A stretch of DNA of 64,000 bases from Cyanobacterium sp. uoEpiScrs1 (GTDB taxonomy: Bacteria > Cyanobacteriota > Cyanobacteriia > Cyanobacteriales > Microcystaceae): NCBI RefSeq assembly GCF_947331815.1, contig NZ_OX373462.1, positions 1,909,376 to 1,973,375 on the forward strand. The letters run 5' to 3'. A program made the position numbers and the translations under genes. The notes beneath the pieces are model-generated. The model saw nothing but the letters and a program-made list of their open reading frames with translations. It made no database searches and was not told where the DNA came from. Below are positions 10,710 to 20,432 of this stretch, piece after piece. Every line of letters starts with the position of its first letter. The first letter of the stretch is position 1.

Positions 10710-11831
10710 TTAGTCAACCCGAAGTGAAGGAGAAAAAGAAGAGGATGATGAATCACGTTCATCTCGATGCATCAGTGGGGGAGGAAGAGGATCAAACAGT
10801 AAATAGGGGGAGAGTTTCTCTTCTTGATCCGCACGCACTTCTCGTAATTCACTCGCTAGAAAAACCAACTTAAATTTTTTTCCTAAGGAGCGTTCCAGCA
10901 AAGTTTCTACTAAGCGAATCTGATTTGGGGTAACAGGATTATCTGCATTTTCTTGAACAGTCAAAAATACTGTAGGACTTTTCTTACTCCAAGGAACTCG
11001 AGGCCATTGAACTTCAAATTTAATTAATTCCGTTTGTTGTCCAACAGTAATTGTTTTATTCTGGAGAATTTTTTTTATATCAGCTTCAAATCGTTCTTCT
11101 TGAATAAGATTCCAAAAGCTTATAAATAAAGGAAAAATCAGAAGTCCCGTCATTACAAAAAATCCTCCTAGTGCTTTTCCAGTGCGGCTGTAATTGAGAT
11201 GATACCCCCCTAAAGTAAAAACAAATAGAGAAGACAGAGTAATCCCTAATAAATTAGTTAAATAGAGAAAGAAGGAGCCACTACTAAGTTGCCAATCTTG
11301 TTGAGAAAGAGCAATACCTACTACACACAGTGGGGGCATTAGGGCTACTGATATTGCGGTTCCCGCTAGCGCGTCGCTTATTTTGCGTTGAATTTTTGCA
11401 AACCCACTAATCCCTCCTGCCATTACCGCTACTCCCAAATCTGCCAGGTTTGGTTGGGTCCGTGCTAAGATTTCCCCTCCAAAAGAAGCCGCAGGAACAC
11501 CGAAAAGCCCTCCCACTAGTCCTGATATAATGATAGATATTAGAGTGCCCATGCTCAGAGTTAATAAGCTGGTTTCTAAAAGTTTTCCATTTGTATCTAG
11601 TGCGCCGAGCGCTAACGCCCTCAAAGGTAACATTAATGGTGCGATTAACATTGCTCCTATAATCACAGCAGCACTGTCCATTAATAGTCCCAAACTGGCT
11701 ATGATACAGGAACTAAAAGTTAAAATTAAAAAATTAGTCTCGAGCTTAGCTTCTTCTAGCAGTTCCTGGCGTAATTGATTTAAAGCTTCTGGTGAAACTT
11801 GAGGAATTTTGTCTTTAATCCAAGTTTTCAT
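10710..11831 (-). CDS. DUF389 multi-pass membrane protein
   Basis: This is a 373-residue protein of the DUF389 family (a cyanobacterial/archaeal membrane family of unknown transport role). A soluble N-terminus of about 30 residues is followed by roughly six hydrophobic segments between residues 30 and 245. These carry family hallmarks such as GAMLIAPLMLPL (about 60-71) and ALMPPLCVVGIAL (about 165-177). The C-terminal 130 residues are soluble, ending in a serine-rich tail. There is no close neighbour on the same strand, so it is probably monocistronic. The biochemical function is not known. Confidence 0.85.
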   Translation of the reverse strand: MKTWIKDKIPQVSPEALNQLRQELLEEAKLETNFLILTFSSCIIASLGLLMDSAAVIIGAMLIAPLMLPLRALALGALDTNGKLLETSLLTLSMGTLISIIISGLVGGLFGVPAASFGGEILARTQPNLADLGVAVMAGGISGFAKIQRKISDALAGTAISVALMPPLCVVGIALSQQDWQLSSGSFFLYLTNLLGITLSSLFVFTLGGYHLNYSRTGKALGGFFVMTGLLIFPLFISFWNLIQEERFEADIKKILQNKTITVGQQTELIKFEVQWPRVPWSKKSPTVFLTVQENADNPVTPNQIRLVETLLERSLGKKFKLVFLASELREVRADQEEKLSPYLLFDPLPPPLMHRDERDSSSSSFSPSLRVD

Positions 11832-13007
11832 TGGTCAACTAGAACTCTCCCTAATTGAGTTTGATGAGAGATTAATCAATATATGTAGTATAATTTTAAA
11901 TTTATAATAAAATAATCTTGTCAGGAAATAATGAATAGAATATTTTCCACCTAAAATTTTGTTTATTTTCTAAAAAATTAAAATTTATCTCAAATAAATC
12001 ATGCTCCTTATATGATATTTAGTTGTCTACTTTATATTGTTAAGTCCAAATACGAGCTTAATGGTTATCCTAGTTTTTAAACCCTGTAATTTTTTTATGA
12101 ATTAAATAAAATAGACACTGAATATAACATATTCAAATAAATAGTTTACTACATAGGAGAGTTACTATACTTGTATTTCTGTTTAGTTATCTCATTATAT
12201 TAACTTGTTATGTTGTTGTATTTCAAGAATTACTTAGTCAGTTGACTAGCCGATAATTTAGTTTTTATTTATTAATAGATAACTTGTTTCGATAATCTAG
12301 GATTAAAGATGTCTGTATAAAATATTAAAAGTATTTTAACTTAATTAATATCAATCTTAGCTCTCTCCTTAAAAGATTATTTTTATCAAATATTTTAATT
12401 AATTCTGATCATCTCAGTCCATATAATTCATAACTATTTATATAATTTTTTATTTTAATATTTGGCTTGATTTGATTTTCTACAATATATTTAAATTTTT
12501 AATAACAAATAAATATATCTAGCTTGGTTTAAATAAAAATGGGAGTTAAACTATTGAGTTAGCATCCAAAAATTATCTATTATACTGAATATATATTACT
12601 GTTTACACAAAATGAAAGTTGCTATTATCTATCTATGACAAATATAGATATATCCATCAAATCATCAAACAATTATTTAAGAAAATTTTTATAAAGTCAA
12701 ATTTAAAAACACGTGTGTACGAAAAATACAGATTTTATGAGTTCATATTTATCTAGAAATATAAAGTAATTTAAAATGATTTTTACTAAAAAAATAATAT
12801 AGTAAATAGCATTTTAACAACAATAAAAAAATATTTCGATATTACTATAAGATATTAGATAAATTCAATAAGTTTTTCAGCAAAATAACGAAGTATGGAA
12901 AGAAGTTAAATTAGTTAGTTTAAAAAATACTAATAATTGATAATATAATTAGTATTTTTGTGAAAAAATTATGAAGTTAATATATCTAGTTTAGTTTAAT
13001 TTCCTCT
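11832..13007. other. 1.2-kb gene-free AT-rich region
   Basis: Stops are dense in all frames. I could not find an RNA gene, a T-run terminator or a coherent protein remnant. The region separates the DUF389 gene and the SNF2 gene, both on the minus strand, so the SNF2 gene ends against it and the DUF389 promoter lies at its left edge. Confidence 0.55.
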
Positions 13008-16000
13008 CTACTCTTCATCAATAATTGCTTTATGATCAAGTAATAGTAATTTTCTCAGTTGTTCAGTATCTAATTTAGTAAGCCAATTTTCTCCTACATC
13101 AACAGTTTGCTCTGCTAATTGTTTTTTACTTTCTAGTAAATCATTAATTTTTTCCTCTAATGTCCCAGTACAAATAAATTTATAAATTTGTACATTTTGT
13201 TTTTGTCCTATACGAAATGCTCTATCTGTTGCTTGGTTTTCTACTGCAGGATTCCACCATCGATCAATGTGAAAAACATGATTAGCACGAGTCAAATTTA
13301 ATCCAGTTCCTCCCGCCTTTAAAGAGAGTATAAAAATAGTAGGTCCATTAGGATCATTTTGAAAGCGATCAACCATTTCTTGTCGTTTCTCTCGACTAGT
13401 TGCACCGTATAAAAAGAGAACATCTTGAGAGAATTTCTCTTGTAAGTAAGATTGTAAGAGTTTTCCCCATTCAGAAAATTGTGTAAAAATTAAGGAGCGA
13501 TTACCTTCTTCTATCAACTCCTCTAACATCGCTTCCAATCTCATTAGTTTACCAGAATGCTCGGATGTTTTTATTTGTTTTTCTTTTAAAAAATGTGCTG
13601 GATGATTGCAAATTTGCTTGAGTTTTATTAATAATGAAATAATTATTCCCTGACGTTGAATTCCAGTTTTATCTTTTAGTCTCTGGAGCGAATTATCTAC
13701 TAATTCTTGATATAGTTTACCTTGTTCAGAAGATAAGCCACAAAATACATTTATTTCTTGTTTTTCTGGAAAGTCTTGGATAATATTCTTATCGCTTTTT
13801 AAGCGTCTTAGGATAAAAGGACGCACTAGTGATCGCAATATTTCTAAAGACTCTCGATCTCCATATTTTTCAATGGGTTCAGCAAAACGACGCTGAAAAA
13901 ATCGCTGGGTTCCTAAAAATCCTGGGTTTAAAAAATCTAAAATTGACCATAGTTCTAACAAACGGTTTTCTATAGGTGTTCCTGTTAAAGCAACTCGAAA
14001 CTCTGTTTCTATTCTACGCACTGCTTGAGATTGTTTGGCTTGGGGATTTTTAATATTCTGAGCTTCATCTAAAACTAATCCTTTCCACTCAACTTTTTCT
14101 AAAGTTTCAGTATCTCGACAAACGAGAGAATAACTTGTAATTACTAACTGTTTATTTTTTACAGCCTTAGCAAATGTCTTTCCTTTTTTTCGGTTTTGTC
14201 CATGATGAATTAAACTTAATAAGGTAGGAGAAAATTTTTTAACTTCCCGTTCCCAGTTATTTAATACAGAGGTTGGGCAAACTACTAATATTGGTTTTGT
14301 TAACTTTTGTTCTGCCTTTAAGTGGAGCAAAAAAGCAAGTAATTGAGGTGTTTTTCCTAACCCCATATCGTCTGCTAAACAAGCTCCTAATCCCCATTTT
14401 TCAAGAAAAGCTAACCAGCTGACCCCTTTTCTTTGATAAGGGCGTAATTCTCCTTTAAATTCTGGAAAAGTATCAACTATTTTGATTGATTGATTATTCG
14501 TAAAATTATTAATTAGCTCTTTTAAAATTCCAGATGACTTAAAATTGATAACAGGGAGTCTAGCAATTATCTTACTATCTCCTACACTGAAGCGTAAAGC
14601 ATCCTCAACTGATAATTCTAGAGAATCATAAGATTTGTCTAAAATTGTTTTTGCTGCTTGAATATCAGATGGTTGTAGCGTTATCCATTCTCCGTTAATT
14701 TCTACTAAAGGAGATTTCTGATCTAATAACTTTTTAAACTCTTCTTGAGAAATTACTTGTTGACCAATGGCTAATTTAAGTTGGTAGTTTAATAAACTTT
14801 TTAGGTTTAAATACCCCTTTTTTTCTAGTTTAACCTCAGCTTCAATACTAATTCCTAATCTTTTCTCTTCTTTTCCTCTCGCTAAACTAGAAGGTAAAAT
14901 AACACCTAGTCCATTATCTTCTAATATTGTCGCACTTGATTTAATGAAGTCATAGACTTGAATAGAATTAAGTTTACAATATAAAGGTTGACTTTCTTGT
15001 AAATTTTCCGCAATAGGTGAATAGAGACGGGAAGCTAATCCTAATCCTTTTAATAATGTCTCTTGAGGCTTTTCAATAATTCTTCCTCTCCATAATAACT
15101 GTTCAACAGGATATTCCCAGATAGTTTGAGCACCTATTAAAGTTGTTCTATCATCTAAAGCCTGTAAATAATATTTTAATTTCCAGTAACTATCAGCTGA
15201 ATTGACAGTTTGTGAGTCAGGAGCTTCTAGCCCAAAACATACTCTAAATTGATTAACTCCCAAAGCTATACTAGTCGAAGTAACCAAATATTCTTGAATA
15301 GATATAGTCCAATTATATAAGGCATTTTCTAGTCTTTCACAATCATTTACAGAAGCTGTAAAAACAGGGTTTATTTCAGTCAAAGATTTTAACCATCGTT
15401 GAACTAATAAATCTTGATTAAGGAGAGGACTAGATTGGGAAAATAAACGCAAATAATTATTAACAATATTATCGATGAAATTTAAGATTAATTTTTGTGA
15501 TTCTAAATAATTTTTTTTGATATTAATCTCGGATTCAAACTCTTTTAAATAAGCCAAACATCCAGCAGGCATCAAGTTACTAAATTCAAAAAGTCTGGTT
15601 TGATCAAAAGTACTATCTAAAGTTAAAAACCATTTGCTATGAGGATTTTCTGTTTTTAAATAAGTGAGTCCTGGTAAAAACTTTCCTTTGGCTAATAAGT
15701 AAAGACTCCATCGGTAAATATGAGTCCAAAATATTAAATCCTCACCTAAATAATCTCCATTATTACCTGGCAAACCTAAAGGTAATTGTCTAAAAAAGTT
15801 TATAACTTCTATGTTTTTTAAACAAAATCCTTGTATTTCCCATTTTTTTAGAAAAAGAGGATTCTTTATTTTTTTTGATGTGTTATAAGTACTTGATTCT
15901 AACTGAGAAGATAAACAAGGAACATCGATATTTTTGCCATGGATCTTAGTACTGGGCAAATTAATAATTTGACTAGTCCATGTTTCTTCTATTTTATAGG

Positions 16001-16181
16001 ATAAATCTAAATTATTACATTTTAAAAAATTAATTATCTCTAATTTATTTAAAAGAAAAGGATGTAAATTTATTGATTTTTCAGAAGATATGTTAGAATA
16101 GTTGCTTTGCCAAGCTTCTCCCCAAATAAATAAAAAACTTTTATCCGTTTGACTAATCCAATTTCCATGTAAAGTAGACAT
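13008..16181 (-). CDS. SNF2-family DEAD/DEAH-box ATPase (HepA/RapA-like)
   Basis: The 1057-residue protein has an N-terminal half (about 1-560) like the bacterial SNF2-associated region, then a complete SNF2 ATPase. Motif I is DDMGLGKTPQ, motif II DEAQNIKN, motif III ALTGTPIENR, and motif V/VI SLKAGGTGLNLT ... QATDRAFRIGQ. Such proteins remodel protein-DNA complexes or recycle RNA polymerase. Its exact role in cyanobacteria is not fixed; a heterocyst homologue (HepA) name is historical. The start is the ATG at 16179-16181. It is the largest intact gene in the window, and no frameshift or premature stop is visible, which contrasts with the decay nearby. Confidence 0.92.
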   Translation of the reverse strand: MSTLHGNWISQTDKSFLFIWGEAWQSNYSNISSEKSINLHPFLLNKLEIINFLKCNNLDLSYKIEETWTSQIINLPSTKIHGKNIDVPCLSSQLESSTYNTSKKIKNPLFLKKWEIQGFCLKNIEVINFFRQLPLGLPGNNGDYLGEDLIFWTHIYRWSLYLLAKGKFLPGLTYLKTENPHSKWFLTLDSTFDQTRLFEFSNLMPAGCLAYLKEFESEINIKKNYLESQKLILNFIDNIVNNYLRLFSQSSPLLNQDLLVQRWLKSLTEINPVFTASVNDCERLENALYNWTISIQEYLVTSTSIALGVNQFRVCFGLEAPDSQTVNSADSYWKLKYYLQALDDRTTLIGAQTIWEYPVEQLLWRGRIIEKPQETLLKGLGLASRLYSPIAENLQESQPLYCKLNSIQVYDFIKSSATILEDNGLGVILPSSLARGKEEKRLGISIEAEVKLEKKGYLNLKSLLNYQLKLAIGQQVISQEEFKKLLDQKSPLVEINGEWITLQPSDIQAAKTILDKSYDSLELSVEDALRFSVGDSKIIARLPVINFKSSGILKELINNFTNNQSIKIVDTFPEFKGELRPYQRKGVSWLAFLEKWGLGACLADDMGLGKTPQLLAFLLHLKAEQKLTKPILVVCPTSVLNNWEREVKKFSPTLLSLIHHGQNRKKGKTFAKAVKNKQLVITSYSLVCRDTETLEKVEWKGLVLDEAQNIKNPQAKQSQAVRRIETEFRVALTGTPIENRLLELWSILDFLNPGFLGTQRFFQRRFAEPIEKYGDRESLEILRSLVRPFILRRLKSDKNIIQDFPEKQEINVFCGLSSEQGKLYQELVDNSLQRLKDKTGIQRQGIIISLLIKLKQICNHPAHFLKEKQIKTSEHSGKLMRLEAMLEELIEEGNRSLIFTQFSEWGKLLQSYLQEKFSQDVLFLYGATSREKRQEMVDRFQNDPNGPTIFILSLKAGGTGLNLTRANHVFHIDRWWNPAVENQATDRAFRIGQKQNVQIYKFICTGTLEEKINDLLESKKQLAEQTVDVGENWLTKLDTEQLRKLLLLDHKAIIDEE

Positions 16182-16488
16182 AAATATATTGTTGATAATC
16201 CAATAAAATTGAGTGAGTTCTAGTTTACTTGTAATGTACTATCCTAGTTATTAATTATTTTTACTATTTGCTCAAACTAAATTGAGTAATTAGATTAATC
16301 TGAAAATTTTTGCTGGTTACCGCTTTTATTTTACTTCTGTAAAGTATTTATGGCAATGAAATTTATATAAAAGTATTTGATAATTATTATTTTCTATCTT
16401 TTTATCTTGATCTTACTCTTTCTACTTTTAATAAAAATAGAAAGTACTTTTATGCAAAGTATATTATCTTAAATTTTATCTATTAAGA
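16182..16488. other. Intergenic region, no gene seen
   Basis: This 307-bp AT-rich gap lies between the SNF2 gene and the collagen-like gene (both minus). It contains the SNF2 promoter region near 16190-16300. No terminator with a clear stem and T-run was found. Confidence 0.5.
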
Positions 16489-17880
16489 CTATTTGAGTAC
16501 ATTTTTAACTGTAAGACTTTGTTTAGCAGAATAACCTGCAAACGAACGAATAGCTAAAATTTTAATTTCTACACCTAACCCTGACTTTAACTCGTTAGTT
16601 TTTATAGGTAACTTGCCAATTTTGAGCGTGAACTTATTTCCATCAAGTGTAACCAATTCCTCAGGGATGTTTCCATCATATCGAGTAATATAATCAGAAA
16701 CAGAACGGAAACGAGCATCAGAACGAGTTGTTTTGTAAATTATTTTGAACTTAGTGGAAATCAAATCAGACTGTTGTCCTTTATCAATTAAAGTTAACTG
16801 AAGATTACTTTTACTACCAGATAATTGTGCACTACCTAGTTGTGTTGCATCTTCAGAACGAATTGCATTATAAACAATAAACTGAGTCAGTTTATTTTGC
16901 TGTTGGGTTGTTGCTTCAATCCAAAGATTGTCAGGAAGATCGATTTTAATTCTTTGGCTGTCTTCTAATCCTAGAGTTATCTTCTGATTGGCAAACTTAG
17001 AAAATTGTTGAGGGGCATTCCATACTAATAGGAATGATCTTTCTATACGCTCAGTAAGAGCTAAATATTGATCATCAATGATTGAACCGGGAGAAAATAA
17101 AGCTATTGCGCCTTTACGAGTTTCCCATTTATTTTTTGAGAGAAGGTAACCCTTTTTCTTGAGAGTAGCCATTGTTACAGTCGCGGCAGGCTCATCTGGT
17201 TTTAAAGGCTTATCAAGGTTAATTAATGTCAACTTTCCCACGACTCCATTGCGTCCCTTAAGTCCAGTCATACCATTAGACCCTTGTATTCCATCTTGAC
17301 AATGAAATTCACCTGTTGTACAACGATAATCAGAATCACCAGGGTTTCCTGTACAGATTTCTAGATTCCAATAGGAATTACTACATTGACAAGCTTGACC
17401 CCCCTTACCCCCAAAGCCAGCTTGCCCTCCTTTCCCTCCCGCTGCATTGATATGAATCTGCTCAAGATTAGTAATATTAGTAGTGTAGATAACTAAAGAT
17501 CCACCATTACCACCATCACCACCATTACCACCATTACCACCATTACCACCACTAGGTGCTTGAAGATTATAGGAAACGTCAATCGGTTGGGACTCACAGT
17601 TGGCAGCTTTCCCATCTTGACCATTTTTTCCCTTTTCTCCATCAAGACCAGTTAAGTCTAAGATGAGAGGAGAACCATCGGCAAATAGAGTTAGATCATC
17701 ACTATTTTTATTATTTCGACCGGCTTGTCCAGATTGACCATTTTGTCCATCTGCACCAAAGGATTTAATATCAGCGGACCAAACCACGTCATAACATCTA
17801 TTAGGAGTGACGACAGGAGGAACTACAAAAGAACTTGCAAAAAAGATTGTAAATAGTAAAAACTTATTCGTAACATGCAT
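16489..17880 (-). CDS. Secreted protein with collagen-like Gly-X-X and Gly-Gly-Asn repeats
   Basis: The 463-residue protein starts with a signal peptide (FLLFTIFFASSFVV). Three glycine-repeat tracts follow: GADGQNGQSGQAGRN (about 43-57), GLDGEKGKNGQDG (about 78-90) and a GGNGG tract (about 110-130). A further G-x-x run lies near residues 145-160 and 195-215. A cysteine-rich stretch (QCSNSY...CTGNPG...CTTG...CQDG) sits between them. The C-terminal 250 residues are non-repetitive and beta-like by eye. I infer an exported surface or envelope protein; no enzyme motif is seen. The Gly-Gly-Asn tract is near-identical at DNA level and so could vary in copy number. It lies upstream of no obvious partner on the same strand. 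Confidence 0.7.
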   Translation of the reverse strand: MHVTNKFLLFTIFFASSFVVPPVVTPNRCYDVVWSADIKSFGADGQNGQSGQAGRNNKNSDDLTLFADGSPLILDLTGLDGEKGKNGQDGKAANCESQPIDVSYNLQAPSGGNGGNGGNGGDGGNGGSLVIYTTNITNLEQIHINAAGGKGGQAGFGGKGGQACQCSNSYWNLEICTGNPGDSDYRCTTGEFHCQDGIQGSNGMTGLKGRNGVVGKLTLINLDKPLKPDEPAATVTMATLKKKGYLLSKNKWETRKGAIALFSPGSIIDDQYLALTERIERSFLLVWNAPQQFSKFANQKITLGLEDSQRIKIDLPDNLWIEATTQQQNKLTQFIVYNAIRSEDATQLGSAQLSGSKSNLQLTLIDKGQQSDLISTKFKIIYKTTRSDARFRSVSDYITRYDGNIPEELVTLDGNKFTLKIGKLPIKTNELKSGLGVEIKILAIRSFAGYSAKQSLTVKNVLK

Positions 17881-17979
17881 TGATTCGTTACTAATTAACG
17901 ATGACTAAAATCTTAGGACTCGATTGGAGAGATTTTTGTTTCCTCATTATAAATTCACTCAAAAGGGCAACCGGCACAA

Positions 17980-18237
17980 CTATTTTTCTAGGCGAATTGC
18001 ATACCATTGCAAATAATTATCAGGTCCTACGTCAAGCTCGCAAAAATTATTTTTTAAAAACTCTGCTTGCTCATCAATTAAAGTCAATTTCTTCAAATCT
18101 CTAGGTAAATTATCTTGACAAGTTAATAAAACTTTCTTGAGTTTTTCCAACAATTCTTGTGTAGTAAAAATCTGTTCCGGCTGATCTGTTTCTAAGACAA
18201 CAAAAGTATTTTCTTGATATAAAATTGAATCTACCAT
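17980..18237 (-). CDS. CRR7-like small protein (probable NDH-1 assembly factor)
   Basis: The 85-residue acidic protein ends in LQWYAIRLEK, and the pattern LPRDLKKL ... EQAEFLKNNFCELDVGP resembles the Chlororespiratory Reduction 7 (CRR7) family. CRR7 is shared by plastids and cyanobacteria and is linked to assembly of the NAD(P)H dehydrogenase-like complex. The match is from memory of the family, not a search. The gene sits between the collagen-like gene and a membrane-anchored protein gene, all on the minus strand, with 59 bp to the upstream gene. If correct, it indicates that NDH-1 electron transport is retained. Confidence 0.6.
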   Translation of the reverse strand: MVDSILYQENTFVVLETDQPEQIFTTQELLEKLKKVLLTCQDNLPRDLKKLTLIDEQAEFLKNNFCELDVGPDNYLQWYAIRLEK

Positions 18238-18295
18238 TAGTGTTTAACACTCCTCAATTGAATATAATTTTAGCAGATAAATTAAATAATCTGAT

Positions 18296-19186
18296 TTATC
18301 TGCTAAAAATAATGACATCTTTTCCTACCACTGGACTACGAGCGATTAAATTACCTTGAAAATCAATTATATCTAACTTACGAAAGTTCAAACGTTGGGA
18401 ATGTTTAAACATACTACCAGCTAATGTATCTTGTTTTTTTTGTGTTAGTTGATACCATTGATTTCCTAATGTTATTATTAAACGACTTGTTTTAAAATTA
18501 ACTTTAATGAGCTCTATTAATCCTTCTGGATATTGATTTACTAGATCAATGGTATCATGTCGGATTGCTTCAACCAAATTTTGTTCCGGAGTCAATTTTT
18601 GCTCAGTAAGTAGTGATGTTTCTACAGGTTGAGATGTTTTAATAGATTGTGATGAGGAGAGAGTGTCTGCAACTTTGGGTTGAGATGTTACAGACGTATT
18701 TTCAGCTGAAGGGGTTAAGAGTAGAGGTAACAGTAAAGTCGAGGTAGATATAATTAAGATTGGTACGCTGACAATAATTATAGTAATTACTCCATTGGAT
18801 AGATTTGTATTCCAACTAGAGGGTAAGATTAAACGAAATGTATTTAGAAAACTATTCCACCAAATTTTAAATTCATTAGCTTTTTCCAAATTAGCGACAG
18901 AAATTGATGATGGTTTAGGAACTTCAGGGTTAGTTAATTTGTCTCGTTCTGTAATGTTTTCTTTATATGAATTTGGGGAGACTACTTTGGGAGTTAGAGC
19001 AGATTCGAGATCTGCTGCAATTATCTGAGCCGTTTCTGCTAAAACTTCTACAGTAGTCACTAATTTTGTGTCTGGTAAATTGTCAGGAGATACTTTTTTG
19101 AGCATCTCAATGATGCTACTTAGTTGCCGAGCAGTCACTTCTAATAAAAAAATCAACTGTTCTTGAGATAATTTTTTTTCCGGCAT
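18296..19186 (-). CDS. Cyanobacterial single-pass membrane protein of unknown function
   Basis: The 296-residue protein has a helical N-terminus (SQEQLIFLLEVTARQLSSII, residues 7-26). A linker with acidic and Ser/Pro residues leads to one strong membrane segment (VITIIIVSVPILIISTSTLL, about 133-152). The roughly 140-residue C-terminal part begins with a Ser/Thr-rich linker and ends in a domain with the stretch LITLGNQWYQLTQKKQD. I do not recognise the family, although it looks conserved rather than random. The start is the ATG at 19184-19186. It may be co-transcribed with the CRR7-like gene (58 bp apart). Confidence 0.6.
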   Translation of the reverse strand: MPEKKLSQEQLIFLLEVTARQLSSIIEMLKKVSPDNLPDTKLVTTVEVLAETAQIIAADLESALTPKVVSPNSYKENITERDKLTNPEVPKPSSISVANLEKANEFKIWWNSFLNTFRLILPSSWNTNLSNGVITIIIVSVPILIISTSTLLLPLLLTPSAENTSVTSQPKVADTLSSSQSIKTSQPVETSLLTEQKLTPEQNLVEAIRHDTIDLVNQYPEGLIELIKVNFKTSRLIITLGNQWYQLTQKKQDTLAGSMFKHSQRLNFRKLDIIDFQGNLIARSPVVGKDVIIFSR

Positions 19187-19589
19187 TTACATCGTCTTTA
19201 TTCTGGCTGCGGGTATTCTAGCATAAATCCTATTTTCACAAAGGGATAAAACTTTTATAGAAAAAATATTATTATTCGTTCATTGTAATATTTGTTATTT
19301 ATTACAATTAGTCATTTAATTTTTATTTTTGCCAAAAAAGTAACCTAGTCAATATTCTTGGGTTTATTTGGTAATTTGCTAGTATATTTTAATATCTGTC
19401 ATAGAATATGAAATAGTTCTAATAGCAAATAATAGATATTCCAATGACCCATGAAAAAGTATTATAAATTTGCGTCGAGTAAATGAGAAGTGCTAAGATG
19501 TAGAGCAGAAATAAAAATAATAGCTCAATAATTAAGTTCGTTATCATTAATTAGTTAGATTTATTCCAGATTAATCTGTGGCAGGCTGT

Positions 19590-19740
19590 CTTCCGAATTT
19601 TTGTCTTAATGCTTATGAAAAATACTTGGTTGAGAAAATTATCCTATGTTAGTCTTATTCAGAGACTAGTGGATAAGACTAACATAGTTGTTCTCTGAGT
19701 ATAGAGCCGTGACATTGGTTTATGTTCGGAAAAATTCGTT
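19590..19740 (+). ncRNA. Candidate structured RNA, 6S-like rod shape (unproven)
   Basis: Nested pairings can be read directly. 19594-19602 (CGAATTTTT) pairs with 19730-19738. 19622-19626 (ATACT) pairs with 19698-19702, and 19632-19636 (GAGAA) with 19691-19695. 19644-19658 pairs perfectly over 15 bp with 19673-19687 around a 14-nt loop. This gives a long rod with a large asymmetric internal bubble, the general shape of 6S RNA. The strand is not determined by pairing. I could not match a consensus sequence, so the family is only a guess. Confidence 0.35.
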
Positions 19741-19800
19741 GAACTCAGAGAATGCAGTAGTTGAGCTTGTTTAAAGAACTAATTGTAAGTTGAGAGAAGA

Positions 19801-19842
19801 TGTTCTATCCACTTAGCTTTATCAAGCTAAGTGGATAGAACA
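19801..19842 (+). terminator. Perfect 19-bp hairpin, possible terminator
   Basis: The arms 19801-19819 and 19824-19842 (TGTTCTATCCACTTAGCTT and its reverse complement) are exact, with a 4-nt TATC loop. It lies 60 bp beyond the structured-RNA candidate and could end that transcript. The flank is A-rich, not T-rich, on the plus strand, so the mirror reading is possible. Confidence 0.55.
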
Positions 19843-20039
19843 AAAATTCAGGATTAATAACATTAGACCTGAATAAAACAGCAAAAGCTGATATGGTTAA
19901 GGATGTTACAGAAATTATTCGGATCGGATCTAAACTTTCTATCTTTAATCCGTCAAAATTTGCTCGAAGTCAACTCAAGTTAGTCTTGAGAATAACTTTA
20001 TTTATGAGTATCTTATCTAAAATTACTGAGGAAATCATA

Positions 20040-20198
20040 GTGGCTAAACGTCGTAATCTAAAAAAAGAGAAAGCTGAACGAAATCAAGCTTACGCTCGTC
20101 AGTTCCGTCAGAAGTCTTCTCGGTTTTCATCTCGAGGTAGAAACCATGCCGGCAACCAGAATGGGAATAATAACGAAGGTCAAGACAAAGATGAGTAA
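20040..20198 (+). CDS. Small basic cyanobacterial protein with Asn/Gly tail
   Basis: From the GTG at 20040 the product is 52 residues. The first 30 (AKRRNLKKEKAERNQAYARQ onward) are strongly basic and match a small cyanobacterial hypothetical family that I recall as beginning MAKRRNLKKEK. The last 20 are Asn/Gly/Asp-rich. GAGG lies about 10 bases before the GTG and supports this start. A longer reading from 19893 adds residues of no family character. The basic head suggests RNA or ribosome binding, which is inference. It is a single gene next to the structured-RNA candidate. Confidence 0.75.
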   Translation: MAKRRNLKKEKAERNQAYARQFRQKSSRFSSRGRNHAGNQNGNNNEGQDKDE

Positions 20199-20432
20199 AT
20201 TAATGAATAGAACACCAAGTTCTCTTTTAATTTAGTAATTATTGGGTGGGCTGATACTTTTTGAAACTAGTGATTATTAAGTTGGTCATAAAGTTAATAT
20301 AGCCTACCCTGGTTGTCAAAAACTTTTTAAGATATCTCTACTCTAGCTAGGCTCTTAAAATTACTCCTGTTTTAGAGAAATTTTTCAACTAATAAGAAAA
20401 TATTAAATTTGTTAAGTTTTTATAGTTTGTTC

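Larger units (their letters stand above)
19187..20039. other. Gene-poor region with structured-RNA candidate and hairpins
   Basis: This 0.85-kb region has no supportable protein gene. It contains a set of complementary segments at 19590-19740 that can form a long interrupted hairpin, and a separate perfect 19-bp hairpin at 19801-19842. The small basic protein gene follows. The upstream portion 19187-19560 is plain AT-rich DNA. Confidence 0.6.

Noticed and set aside
17500-17560. Short repeats that could be taken for a CRISPR array
   Set aside because: They are in-frame codons of the Gly-Gly-Asn tract, with a period of a few bases and no spacers.
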